Source: DATBGO01 sp963840095
Lineage (GTDB): Bacteria; Actinomycetota; Actinomycetes; Streptosporangiales; Streptosporangiaceae
Assembly (NCBI GenBank): GCA_963840095.1
Contig: CAWIXN010000005.1
Coordinates: forward strand, 1,178,001 to 1,242,000
Direction: 5' to 3'
Length of the DNA stretch: 64,000 nucleotides
Numbering within the stretch: position 1 is the stretch's first letter; each line of letters opens with the position of its first letter. Shown piece after piece: positions 50,631 to 58,742 of this stretch. The notes beneath the pieces were generated by a model. It ran no database searches and was not told the DNA's origin. It was given only the letters and a program-made list of their open reading frames with translations. A program made the translations under genes and the position numbers.

Positions 50631-51656
50631 ATGGCTGCGATCGACTTCGAGGAACGAGACCTTGAAGCGAGAGTGCCCGATCTCGCCGCTGGCGGGGCCT
50701 GGGGGCGGGTGCGGCTGCGCTGGAGACGGGACCCGCTAACCGGGGCGAGCGCCCGGATCCTCACCGGGGTGAAGCTCCAGCCTCCGACCCGGCCGGACCT
50801 GACCAGGCTCACGGCGAAGCCCGCTTTCTGCCCGTTCGACGCCGAGCACCTCGAGACGGCGACCTTCCCGTTCCCCGCCGAGCTGACGGCCGAGGGCCGC
50901 ATCCGCGCGGGCCAGGCGGTGGTGGTACCCAATGTCATGGCGTACGCGACTCACAGCGCGGTCGGCATCTACGATCCCGGGCGGCACTTCCTCGACCTGG
51001 AAGACCTGACGCCTGCCATCGTCGGTGACGCCCTGACCGCCATGGTCCGCCATGCCCAGGCGGTGCGGCGCCTGGACCCGGCCGCCGTGTGGAGTTCGAT
51101 CAACGGGAACTACCTCCCGCCCTCGGGTGCCTCGCTGGTTCATCCCCACCTGCAGTCCGCTCACGACGCTCACGGCCTGGGCGGCCAGCGCCTTCTGGTC
51201 GAGCGGTCGGGAGCCTGGAAAGAAGAGCGCGGGTCCTACTGGTCGGCCCTGGTCGAGCAGGAGGCCGGCGGGCCCCGATGGGTGGGCAATACCGAACGGG
51301 TGGCCTGGCTGACCCCCTTCGCGCCGACCGGTTTCCACGAGGTGTGGGGGGTGGTGACGGGGGCGGCTGATGTGACCGAGCTGACCGAAGACGACAGCCA
51401 GGCCCTGGGGCAGGGGCTGTCGCAGGTCCTGGCCGCCTTCAGGGACTGGAATCTGTCATCGTTCAATTTCGCCGTCATCGGCGGCGGGCCGCGGGCGCGC
51501 GAGCACGGTCACCAGGTGGTCCTCAAGGTGCTCAGCCGGTCGAACCCGGACCCCATGTACCGCAGTGACGCCACCTATTTCGAGCGCCTCTACGGAGAGG
51601 CATTGATCGATCTCAGCCCGGAGGAAGTGGCGGACGGCGTCCGGGCCAGATTCTGA
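50631..51656 (+). CDS. Galactose-1-phosphate uridylyltransferase-like HIT-superfamily protein
   Basis: A 341-residue GalT-like nucleotidyltransferase/hydrolase. TAKPAFCPFDAEHLE is the zinc-binding start, VVVPNVMAYATHSAVGIY, INGNYLPPSGASLVHPHLQS contains the catalytic HxH-Q, and FNFAVIGGGPRAREHG with a second His cluster near LKVLSRSN. Less than 20% of GalT sequence signatures survive, so the substrate is not necessarily galactose-1-phosphate. ATG 50631. Divergent from larC. Confidence 0.8.
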   Translation: MAAIDFEERDLEARVPDLAAGGAWGRVRLRWRRDPLTGASARILTGVKLQPPTRPDLTRLTAKPAFCPFDAEHLETATFPFPAELTAEGRIRAGQAVVVPNVMAYATHSAVGIYDPGRHFLDLEDLTPAIVGDALTAMVRHAQAVRRLDPAAVWSSINGNYLPPSGASLVHPHLQSAHDAHGLGGQRLLVERSGAWKEERGSYWSALVEQEAGGPRWVGNTERVAWLTPFAPTGFHEVWGVVTGAADVTELTEDDSQALGQGLSQVLAAFRDWNLSSFNFAVIGGGPRAREHGHQVVLKVLSRSNPDPMYRSDATYFERLYGEALIDLSPEEVADGVRARF

Positions 51657-51769
51657 TCCGCGCCGTGGCTGTGTTGCCCGGCTGCGGACCACGTGTCTAG
51701 TTAGTTGTCCGACGCTGCCCCTGGCCGCACTGACCGGGCCGACAGCTGAGGAGCGGGTATCGACCGCAG

Positions 51770-51816
51770 CGGCCGGCGTCGGCGGCCGGCGTCGGCGGCC
51801 GGCGTCGGCGGCCGAG
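51770..51816. repeat. 13-bp GC tandem repeat
   Basis: CGGCCGGCGTCGG three times in a row (51770-51808), then a degenerate fourth copy, within the gene-free 245 bases between the GalT-like and S41 genes. A slippage-prone microsatellite. Confidence 0.8.
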
Positions 51817-51901
51817 GCGCGGCTGCGGCGGGCAATATTGGTGTGCGCTGACCCGGGTCACCTGGCTAGCCTGATGGCCAGGGTGACCCAGGGAGAGTGG
51901 C

Positions 51902-53290
51902 GTGGAACGGGCCGCAGCAGACCGCATGGAGCGCCAGATCGACCGTGAGGTGAAAGCGCGCTTCCCGGCCGGCACGGTACGGCGGGTCGAGCTTGTGCGC
52001 TACGGCGATGACCCGGCGCTCGGGTCTGGAGAGCTGCTGGTCCGGGTGGTCATCGAGGCGGCAGGCGCACCGGAGGATGACCAGCGGTCCCTGGACGAGT
52101 GGGCGCGAGTCCACCAGGCCGGGATGAGGCGGTTGCGGCGCGAGCTGTCTCTGCGGCTTCCCCCGGCCAGGCTGCTGGAGTTCACCGTCGGGAATGCGGA
52201 CAGCCCCCTCGGCGCACCCCGGATCGCGATGCCCGATGATCCCGCGCTGACCGGCGAGTCATTGTCCGGGCGGGAGATCGTGGAAACCGCTCTCGCGCTG
52301 CTACGCACCGGCTATGTCTTCCCCGACCGCGCCGAGGAGGCTGCCGCGGCGATCGAGGCGAGGCTCGTGGCCAGCGAGTATGACGGCCTGGATGAGGCCG
52401 TGCTCGCCGAGCGGCTCACCGGCCAGCTGCAGGAGATTTGCGCGGACGGGCACCTGCGGGTGCGGACCATGCCGCCGGTGCCCGCCAGGCCCGAGCCAGC
52501 CCGGCCGGACGAACCAGGCCCAGCCGATCACGCGCCAGCCGATCACGGGCCAGCCGACCGCAGACCGGAGCGGGCCCGGGGGCGGCCGGAGCGGGGACCG
52601 GTGCGGCCGGGCAACTATGGCATTTACCGAGCTGAGCGGCTGGACGGCAACGTCGGCTACCTGGACCTACGCGGAGTAGCCGACCCGGAGGACGCCGGCC
52701 CGGTCATCGCCGCCGCGATGGAGCTGGTCGGCGGCACGTATGCGCTGATCATCGACTTGCGGCGGAACCACGGTGGCTCCCCGGACGGGGTGGTTTTCTG
52801 GTGTAGCTACCTGTTCCCCGGCGGCGGGATCCACTTCAATGACATTTTCCAGGCCGACACCGGCGAGACCAGGCAGTTCTGGAGCCTGGCCTACCTGCCG
52901 GGCTCCCGGTACACCGACCGGCCGGTTTACCTGCTGACCAGCCACGAGACGTTCTCCGGCGGCGAGGACTTCTGCTACACCCTGCAGGCGCAGGGCCGCG
53001 CGGAGCTAATCGGCGAGACGACGGGCGGCGGCGCCCACCCGACCAGGACGATACCGATCTCCTCCACCGTGGCGATCTCGGTGCCATTCGCCCGGTCGAT
53101 TAATCCCATTACCGGCACGAATTGGCAAGGCAGCGGCGTCCTACCGGACATCGCCGTGCCCGCCGCCGAGGCTTATGACGTCGCGTACGGCAAGGCGCTG
53201 CGGCACGTGCTGTCGATCTCCGTCCCGCCGCCTATTGCCGACGAGGCCCGCGCCGCCCTGGCCGGCCTGCCCGCCAGCCGCCACGCTTAG
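51902..53290 (+). CDS. S41-family C-terminal-processing-like peptidase with N-terminal extension
   Basis: A 462-residue protein. Residues 1-95 (DREVKARFPAGTVRRVELVR, SGELLVRVVIEAAGAPED, LLEFTVGN) form a domain not found in ordinary S41 proteases; from memory, similar sequence also occurs as separate actinobacterial proteins. Residues 115-180 are the S41 helical bundle (LSGREIVETALALLRTGYVF). A PADHAPADHG-rich disordered insertion (about 198-232) precedes the protease core: IIDLRRNHGGSPDGVVFWCSYLF, TSHETFSGGEDF with the nucleophilic Ser, and IGETTGGGAHP with the Lys-Gln/Thr region. No signal peptide; predicted cytosolic. GTG 51902 with GGGAGA upstream. Confidence 0.8.
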   Translation: MERAAADRMERQIDREVKARFPAGTVRRVELVRYGDDPALGSGELLVRVVIEAAGAPEDDQRSLDEWARVHQAGMRRLRRELSLRLPPARLLEFTVGNADSPLGAPRIAMPDDPALTGESLSGREIVETALALLRTGYVFPDRAEEAAAAIEARLVASEYDGLDEAVLAERLTGQLQEICADGHLRVRTMPPVPARPEPARPDEPGPADHAPADHGPADRRPERARGRPERGPVRPGNYGIYRAERLDGNVGYLDLRGVADPEDAGPVIAAAMELVGGTYALIIDLRRNHGGSPDGVVFWCSYLFPGGGIHFNDIFQADTGETRQFWSLAYLPGSRYTDRPVYLLTSHETFSGGEDFCYTLQAQGRAELIGETTGGGAHPTRTIPISSTVAISVPFARSINPITGTNWQGSGVLPDIAVPAAEAYDVAYGKALRHVLSISVPPPIADEARAALAGLPASRHA

Positions 53291-53311
53291 TCGCACGGCT
53301 ATGGTGAGCCC

Positions 53312-53842
53312 ATGGCTCAGCCCTTGCTCACCGAGCGGCTCGCGCTCCGGCCCTGGCACCCGGATGACGCTGACGCGGCACTGGGCGCCTACGGCGATGC
53401 CGAGGTAGCACGGTGGCTGGCTCCGGCCATGGACCGGGTCCAGGACCCGGGGGCCATGCGTCTGGTCCTGCAGCAGTGGGTCGCTGAGGATGCGCGCCTG
53501 ATTTCCCCGGCTGGCCGCTGGGCGATCGAGCTTCGCGAGGAAAGCCGGCTGATCGGCGGGGCCACGCTGCTGCCGCTGCCGCCGGACGAGGAGTTCGAGA
53601 TCGGCTGGCAACTTGATCCGCAGGCGTGGGGCCATGGCTACGCCACCGAGACCGGCCTGGCCCTAGCACAGTGGGCGTTCGGGCAGGGAATAGAGCAAGT
53701 TGTCGCCGTCATGCGGCCCGCTAACAAGCGCGCCGTCGCGGTGGCGCGCCGCATCGGGATGGAGTGGGTCGGCGAGACGGAGAAGTACCACAACTTGCGG
53801 CTGCAGGTCTTCCGCCTGCGTCCAGGGGATCTTCCCGCCTAG
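53312..53842 (+). CDS. GNAT family N-acetyltransferase
   Basis: A 176-residue acetyltransferase of the RimJ/RimL type: LLTERLALRPWHPDDADAALG, WAIELREESRLIGGATLLPLP, EFEIGWQLDPQAWGHGYATE (acetyl-CoA loop), MRPANKRAVAVARRIGMEW and VGETEKYHNLRLQVFRL. Acetylates an amine or N-terminus; target unknown. 21 bases after the S41 stop on the same strand. Confidence 0.92.
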   Translation: MAQPLLTERLALRPWHPDDADAALGAYGDAEVARWLAPAMDRVQDPGAMRLVLQQWVAEDARLISPAGRWAIELREESRLIGGATLLPLPPDEEFEIGWQLDPQAWGHGYATETGLALAQWAFGQGIEQVVAVMRPANKRAVAVARRIGMEWVGETEKYHNLRLQVFRLRPGDLPA

Positions 53843-53893
53843 CCGGCAGGCGAGCCGCGTGTGGCTGGCCAGCTCGGCTGTGACCGTGGCCAG

Positions 53894-53980
53894 CCCACCC
53901 GTTATGGTCCCTTCCCGGCCAGCCCGCCCGTTATGGTCCCTCCTCGGCCAGCCCATCCGTCATTGGCCCTCCCCGGCCAG
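53894..53980. repeat. 29-bp tandem repeat, three copies
   Basis: Unit of 29 bases (CCCACCCGTTATGGTCCC followed by TTCCCGGCCAG) repeated three times (53894-53922, 53923-53951, 53952-53980), with a few substitutions, in the space between the convergent GNAT and PadR genes. The last copy overlaps the padR stop. Confidence 0.8.
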
Positions 53981-54328
53981 CCCTTGCCGCCGCGCGGCAG
54001 GCCGGCGCGGCGCAGCCGCGCGCGGAACCGCGGTCGGCGCGCGCGGAGCTACGGCCTGCGCAGCGGCCAGGGCCGTCCGGGCCGCGGCCAGCCCTTCGCT
54101 GCTGAGCCGGTACAGGTGCCGCGGCGGCCGGCCGACCGGCCGACCTTCTTCCCAGCACGCCTCCATCAGGCCACGGTCAGTCAGGCGGATCAAGATCGGG
54201 TACAGGGTGCCTGACTTCAGGCCCGTCTGCTTGGCCAGGTCATAGCCGTGCCGCCAGTCAGCCGGCCCGGCGGACAGGGCCGCGAGCACCAGCAAGGTCT
54301 GGGCTGAGAACCCGGGATCACGAGGCAC
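53960..54328 (-). CDS. PadR-family transcriptional regulator
   Basis: A 122-residue regulator with the PadR winged helix: FSAQTLLVLAALSAG, HGYDLAKQTGLKSGTLYPILIRLTDRGLMEACWE and RPPRHLYRLSSEG. The C-terminal tail is rich in Ala/Pro/Arg and ends in the tandem-repeat region. The palindrome CTACCTAGGTAG ten bases before the start is almost certainly its own operator. No membrane-protein partner gene follows, as is often seen for PadR pairs. Confidence 0.92.
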   Translation of the reverse strand: MPRDPGFSAQTLLVLAALSAGPADWRHGYDLAKQTGLKSGTLYPILIRLTDRGLMEACWEEGRPVGRPPRHLYRLSSEGLAAARTALAAAQAVAPRAPTAVPRAAAPRRPAARRQGLAGEGQ

Positions 54329-54337
54329 AGAGCCATC

Positions 54338-54349
54338 CTACCTAGGTAG
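54338..54349. promoter_or_regulatory. PadR operator palindrome
   Basis: CTACCTAGGTAG is a perfect 12-base palindrome, extended by partly symmetrical TCCTACCTAGGTAGAGAG, nine bases upstream of the padR start. PadR regulators auto-repress via such sites. Confidence 0.75.
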
Positions 54350-54420
54350 AGAGTTCACTGGCGACCCGGGTCCGGCCGGGGAAGCCGGGTCCCCGGCGGG
54401 GGAAGCAGCTAGCCCACCAT

Positions 54421-54466
54421 AATCACTGCCGTATCCAACCGCTCAAGAATCACTGCCGTATCCAAC
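54421..54466. repeat. 19-bp direct repeat
   Basis: AATCACTGCCGTATCCAAC at 54421-54439 and again at 54448-54466, 27 bases apart start to start, in a gene-free area close to the long inverted repeat at 54571. Confidence 0.75.
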
Positions 54467-54570
54467 GCCACTCAAGTGCGGTTCCCCGGCCCCAGCCTGG
54501 CCTCGTCATGCGGCTTGTGTCACTGAGGAAACAGGCGTCACCAACGAATCGGGCCCGATCCGCGCCCGAC

Positions 54571-54627
54571 CCTGATGAATACGGGAATTGGTACGAGGAA
54601 TCCTTACCAATTCCCGTATTCATCAGG
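54571..54627. repeat. Perfect 23-bp inverted repeat with 11-base loop
   Basis: The arms 54571-54593 (beginning CCTGATGAATACGGGAATTG) and 54605-54627 (beginning TACCAATTCCCGTATTCATC) are exact reverse complements over 23 bases; the loop is CGAGGAATCCT. Base composition is near 45% GC, unlike the neighbourhood. Lies in the 440-base region between padR and the acyltransferase gene. Too AT-rich for a normal terminator here; a mobile-element end, binding site or hairpin RNA are alternatives. Confidence 0.85.
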
Positions 54628-54767
54628 CTGCAGCCAGGCCGCGCGGGCTCCCGGCAGCCACGAGTACGCCGATCGTGCGTTCGGCTTGGTTCGCTGAGCG
54701 TTTCCGGAGGCGCCGCGCACAGCGACGACATCGACGTCGACCAACAGGCAGCCGCCGGACCGCCTGA

Positions 54768-55700
54768 TCAGTCCTTAGGCAGGCCGGGCAGCCGGTCTGG
54801 ATCGAGATCGGCCACGAACACCTTCTGCAGCATGTGCCAGTCCTGCGGGTGCCCGGAGATGCCCTGCTCGAACGCGCACGCCATCTGCTGGCTCATGATG
54901 GTGATCTTCTCGCGCTCGTCCCCCTCGGCCGGGACCGGAACCTCCGGGTAGATCCGCGCCTCCCAGCCCTGCCCCTGAAACCACAGCGCCACCGGCATCA
55001 GCGCGGCGCCGGTCTGCACGGCCAGCGCAGCCGGGCCTGCTGCCATCCGGGCCGGCTCGCCGAAGAACTGCACCTCGACCCCGCCCCTGGTGAGGTCACG
55101 ATCACAGACCAGGCAGACCAGGCGGCCCGCCCGCAGCCGCTCCGCCAGCACCTCGAACGGGGGCTGGCCACCCGTGAGCGGCAGCACTTCCATGCCGAGG
55201 CTCTCCCGGAACAACGCGAATTTGTCGTACAACGCGACCGGGCGCAGCCGTTCGACCACCGTGGTGAACGACCCCGCGCCGCGCCGCACGATATACGCGC
55301 CCGCCTGGTCGTAGTTACCCATGTGCGGCAGCGCGAAAATGACGCCGCGACCGGCCGCCAGATGGGCAAACGCAATGTCCTCCTGATCGCTGTTGATCCG
55401 CATCCGGCTCATGATCTCCGCAGGCGGGATCACCGGCAGCCGGAAGACCTCCAGCCAGTACCGCAGGTAGGAACGCAAGCCCTCGCGCGATAGCCGCCGC
55501 AGATGCGCGACGGAGGCACCCGGACCGATCACCCGGGCCAGGTTGGCCTCCAGCCGCTGCACACTCGGGCCCTGGCGCCTCCAGGTCACCCCGGCGATCA
55601 TCATGAACAGCCAGTGCGCCCAGGACTCCGGCAACTTGCAGACCACGGTCCAGCCCAGCAGGTACAGCCGCCCGGTGGCCCGTTCCCTCCAGGTGGACAC
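54768..55700 (-). CDS. PatA/HtrB-like lysophospholipid or phosphatidylinositol-mannoside acyltransferase
   Basis: A 310-residue membrane-associated acyltransferase of the LpxL/HtrB superfamily as in mycobacterial PatA: GRLYLLGWTVVCKLPESWAHW (N-terminal helix), LSREGLRSYLRYWLEVFRLP, GVIFALPHMGNYDQAGAYIV with the HxxxxD/E catalytic motif (HMGNYD), ILVVC-type RLVCLVCDRDLTRGGVEVQFFGEPA, and GAALMPVALWFQ. GTG 55700 has GAGGAAAAC upstream. It is outside the usual pgsA-patA-pimA operon, so may be a paralogue. A longer open frame upstream is not conserved. Confidence 0.88.
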   Translation of the reverse strand: MSTWRERATGRLYLLGWTVVCKLPESWAHWLFMMIAGVTWRRQGPSVQRLEANLARVIGPGASVAHLRRLSREGLRSYLRYWLEVFRLPVIPPAEIMSRMRINSDQEDIAFAHLAAGRGVIFALPHMGNYDQAGAYIVRRGAGSFTTVVERLRPVALYDKFALFRESLGMEVLPLTGGQPPFEVLAERLRAGRLVCLVCDRDLTRGGVEVQFFGEPARMAAGPAALAVQTGAALMPVALWFQGQGWEARIYPEVPVPAEGDEREKITIMSQQMACAFEQGISGHPQDWHMLQKVFVADLDPDRLPGLPKD

Positions 55701-56008
55701 AGTGTTTTCCTCGTCCGCTGAGCCGGGCGCAGGAGTCAAGTGAGTCTCTTCCCTTCCACGTGGGAGATGCGAGTCCATGATGGACCCGCGCTGCCGGGCC
55801 ACGCCGGCGCCCCGCGCTCTTGGGCGGCGCGAGGCACCGGCGCCACTGGGCGACGCTGGGGGCGCTGGCCCCGCCAGGGTGCAGGCTAACGGCGACACGC
55901 CACGGCTGCTACCGCTTATTTCCCGGCAATTCCTGCATGATGATGCGGATGGCTTACACAGCATCACTGTGTCCGGATGTGCCTCAATGAGGTACAGAAC
56001 CCGCCGGG
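55701..56008. other. Divergent promoter region
   Basis: About 300 bases between the acyltransferase (minus) and deacetylase (plus) genes. The segment 55915-55990 (TTATTTCCCGGCAATTCCTG, then GATGATGCGGATGGCTTACA) is AT-richer than its surroundings and probably holds the promoter; no canonical boxes stand out. Confidence 0.4.
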
Positions 56009-56824
56009 GTGCCCATGGCAGCAGATCTCACCCCTTCCAGTGACATCTCTTCGGTCAGCTACGCGGCTCGCCGGCGTCGGGTGCTGCTGGCCGCCGCGGG
56101 CATCACGCTGACCAGTGCCGTGGCACCTCGCCTGCTGGCCAGGCCCGGCGACCGGATGCCTGCTCACCGTGACGTGAGTGCTGGCCGCGTGCCCGCTCGC
56201 CACGGCGTGCCCGCTGACCGCGGGCCGGCGTACCCGCTGAACCGGCCGCTCTACTACATCGACGACGCGTCCCGGGCCATCGCGCTTACCGTCGATGACG
56301 GCCCCGATCCGGTCTACACCCCGCAGGTGCTGCGGCTGCTGCGCGACTATCACGTGACCGCGACGTTCTCCATGATCGGGATGCATGTCGAGGCTTACCC
56401 GTATCTGGCCCGGATGGTCTCGGAGGCCGGTCATCAGATCGCCAATCACACCTGGGACCATGCGAACCTCTCGGGCATGCCCGGTCATCGCGTGCACAGC
56501 GAGATCGTCCGCGCCAGCGAGGCGATCCACGCCGCGACCGGCACTCATCCGGGCCTGTTCCGCGCCCCCTACGGAGCGTGGTCAGCGGCCGTGATCAGGC
56601 AGTGCGAGCACATGAAGATGGTCCCGCTCGACTGGTCGGTTGACCCGCGCGACTGGGCGCGGCCCGGCACCCGCAGCATTGTCCGCAACATCATGGAGAA
56701 CACCAGGCCCGGGTCGATCATCCTGGAGCACGACGGCGGGGGCAACCGTTCCCAGACAGTGGCGGCGCTGCGGATCGTCCTGCCCAGGCTCCTGCAGGAG
56801 GGCTACCGGTTCCGGACTCCGTGA
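56009..56824 (+). CDS. Polysaccharide deacetylase (NodB domain), exported
   Basis: A 271-residue secreted or membrane-tethered deacetylase. SYAARRRRVLLAAAGITL and then LTSAVAPRLL at residues 16-44 resemble a Tat-type leader (RRR then hydrophobic core). The NodB motifs: IALTVDDGPDPVYTPQVL (Asp pair), ANHTWDHANLSGMPGHRV (His pair), LFRAPYGAWS (Arg), IMENTRPGSIILEHDGGG (C-terminal His). Removes N-acetyl groups from chitin/peptidoglycan-like glycans. Convergent with a second NodB gene at 56878-57651. Confidence 0.9.
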   Translation: MPMAADLTPSSDISSVSYAARRRRVLLAAAGITLTSAVAPRLLARPGDRMPAHRDVSAGRVPARHGVPADRGPAYPLNRPLYYIDDASRAIALTVDDGPDPVYTPQVLRLLRDYHVTATFSMIGMHVEAYPYLARMVSEAGHQIANHTWDHANLSGMPGHRVHSEIVRASEAIHAATGTHPGLFRAPYGAWSAAVIRQCEHMKMVPLDWSVDPRDWARPGTRSIVRNIMENTRPGSIILEHDGGGNRSQTVAALRIVLPRLLQEGYRFRTP

Positions 56825-56877
56825 TGCTCCGGCCTGCCGGGCCTCGGCCTCCGGCCGGGCGCGCCATGACCATCTCG

Positions 56878-57651
56878 TCAGGTGGCGGCGGACTCTCCGC
56901 GCGCCGAGGCCGCCAGCAGTTCACTGACCGTCACGAACGTGTAGCCGTCACCGGTCATGGACGCCACCAGCCGGTCAAGCTGCTGCATGAGACTGATGTT
57001 CGGCTCTGATCCGCCGTCATGGGCGAGCACGATGGCGCCGGGCGAGGCCTCCCGCAGCGTCGTGTTGACGTCGCCCCGCGCGTTGCTGCCGGTGACATGA
57101 TTCGACCACAGAGTCACGCCGTAGCCTAGCCCCGCGCACACCGCAAGCCCGACACTGTCGATGCGGCCGTAAGGCGGCCTGCACGTCGTCGGCGCCCGGC
57201 CGGTCAGCTTCGTTACAAACTCATGGGTACGTCCCAGGGTTTCTTGGTCGAACGCCTCGTCGTGCTGGGTCAGGTCGCTGTGCTCCCACGTGTGATTTGC
57301 GAGTTCGTGACCCGCGTCAGCCGCTCTCAGCAGCCAGCCGGGAGCGGCCTGCGCCCGCTCGCCGACCACGAAGAATGTCGCCTTAGCGCCGTGCCGCCGC
57401 AAAATTGCCAGCACCTGCGGCGTCCATTCCAGGGTCGGGCCGTCGTCAATGGTGAGCGCGACGATCCTGGCCGACGGGGCAGTACGGAACGTCGCCGTCG
57501 CCACGTACGCGGCTGGACCACCCGGGCGAGCGGTCCGCGCCGTCGGCCCCTCAGCAGACAAAGCCTGGTCGGCCGCGATCCCGGTGCAGGCGCCAGCTGC
57601 GCCGCCGACGGTGAGGAGCCCGATGCTTTTAAGCAGTTTGCGGCGATCCAC
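56878..57651 (-). CDS. Polysaccharide deacetylase (NodB domain), Tat/lipoprotein-like leader
   Basis: A 257-residue NodB protein. DRRKLLKSIGLLTVGGAAGAC is a twin-arginine/lipobox-like leader (in two parts: RRKLLKSIGLLTVG, GAAGAC). Catalytic motifs: IVALTIDDGPTLEWTPQVLA, FFVVGERAQAAP, HELANHTWEHSDLTQHDEAF, CRPPYGRIDSVGLAVC and IVLAHDGGSEPN. GTG 57651 chosen as the residue before the basic leader; no Shine-Dalgarno is evident. The neighbouring NodB gene at 56009-56824 is a separate paralogue, not a tandem copy. Confidence 0.9.
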   Translation of the reverse strand: MDRRKLLKSIGLLTVGGAAGACTGIAADQALSAEGPTARTARPGGPAAYVATATFRTAPSARIVALTIDDGPTLEWTPQVLAILRRHGAKATFFVVGERAQAAPGWLLRAADAGHELANHTWEHSDLTQHDEAFDQETLGRTHEFVTKLTGRAPTTCRPPYGRIDSVGLAVCAGLGYGVTLWSNHVTGSNARGDVNTTLREASPGAIVLAHDGGSEPNISLMQQLDRLVASMTGDGYTFVTVSELLAASARGESAAT

Positions 57652-58034
57652 GTGAACAAGTATTAGCCGGTTCGGCAGCCGCCACGAGATCACGCCGCAA
57701 ATTGTGCGCAAGTTCCTGCGCGATGTGCCCAGCTCAGCCATCGGCGCGAGCGCAGCCCGGCGGCGCAGTCCCGGGCCTGTGCCCCGGCCCCTGGCCGGCA
57801 CAGGTTGGCTGGAAGGCTGGACATCTGGGCCTGTCTGGCATCACTCTGAACAGCGTGGGGTAATTGGCCGGTTACCTGTTCTGGATCATCGTGTCCGGCG
57901 GCGGAGCGGGCGGCCGGGAGCAGGTTCTCGGGAGGGGGCGGGGAAGTGATCTCCGGGGGGTTCACCGTGACTGGGCGGGGCGCGGCGGCGGGGTCGCAGG
58001 GCGGGGTTCTCGTGGCCGGACGTCAGGACCGGCG
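57652..58034. other. Divergent promoter region between the deacetylase and sigma-factor genes
   Basis: About 380 bases with no supported gene. Contains GC-rich stretches, for example GGCGGCGGGGTCGCAGGGCG, and no clear -35/-10 pair. The ATG at 58035 has AGGA upstream. Confidence 0.4.
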
Positions 58035-58742
58035 ATGACGGCCGCTGAATCCGGCGACGTCGCCGGGCGCCCTGTCGACATGCCCGAGCCCCTGACGGTC
58101 GTGCCGGGCTCGGTTCCCGCTGACGTGGATGCGGACCAGGCGGTTACCGCGCTGTACGCTGTGCATTACCGATCGCTAGTGCGACTCGCCGAACTGCTAG
58201 TCCGCGATCTGGCGACCGCGGAGGAAGTGGTGCAGGAGTCATTCGTCGCGATGCACAGTCGCTGGCGCCGGCTTGGCGACCGCGAGGTGGCGCTGTCGTA
58301 TCTGCGGAAGTCTGTGGTCAACCAGTCTCGCTCCGTGCTACGGCGCCGCGGGGCGGCAGGCCGACATCCGCCGCCGCCAACGCCGGGTGCGCTGGGCACG
58401 GAGCCCCGGCCACAGACGGCATTGCCGCCAGCGCTGGCCGCGTTGTCGGATGAGCCAGGCGCGGTACCGGAAGGCTCGGCCGGGTCGCCGGAAGAGTTGG
58501 GCACAGGATCGGAGGTGCTGGGCGCGAGGCCCGGCGCGACGGCGGGGCTAGAGCCATCTGCCGTGATTGCCGCGCTTGACAAGCTTCCTGCCCGGCAACG
58601 CGAGGCGCTCGTGCTGCGGTATTACGGGGATCTGTCGGAAGCCCAGGTCGCCTCGACGATGGGGATCAGCACGAGCGCGGTCCAGAAGCACACCGCCCGG
58701 GCTAGGTCAGCGTTGAGCGCCGTGCTGGAGTGCCTGGCATGA
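58035..58742 (+). CDS. SigE-family ECF RNA-polymerase sigma factor
   Basis: A 235-residue ECF sigma factor of the actinobacterial SigE family. Region 2: ALYAVHYRSLVRLAELLVRD, AEEVVQESFVAMHSRWRRLGD, ALSYLRKSVVNQSRSVLRRR. A long Pro/Ala/Gly-rich linker (about residues 108-175) separates it from region 4: IAALDKLPARQREALVLRYYGDLSEAQVAS and STSAVQKHTARARSAL. The linker is far longer than usual. The stop overlaps the next gene's ATG (58739-58742), pointing to a sigma/anti-sigma or sigma/partner pair. Confidence 0.92.
   Translation: MTAAESGDVAGRPVDMPEPLTVVPGSVPADVDADQAVTALYAVHYRSLVRLAELLVRDLATAEEVVQESFVAMHSRWRRLGDREVALSYLRKSVVNQSRSVLRRRGAAGRHPPPPTPGALGTEPRPQTALPPALAALSDEPGAVPEGSAGSPEELGTGSEVLGARPGATAGLEPSAVIAALDKLPARQREALVLRYYGDLSEAQVASTMGISTSAVQKHTARARSALSAVLECLA

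Noticed and set aside
51657..51901. A small gene in the GC repeat area
   Set aside because: Only 13-base microsatellite-driven frames; no ribosome-binding site or conserved motif.
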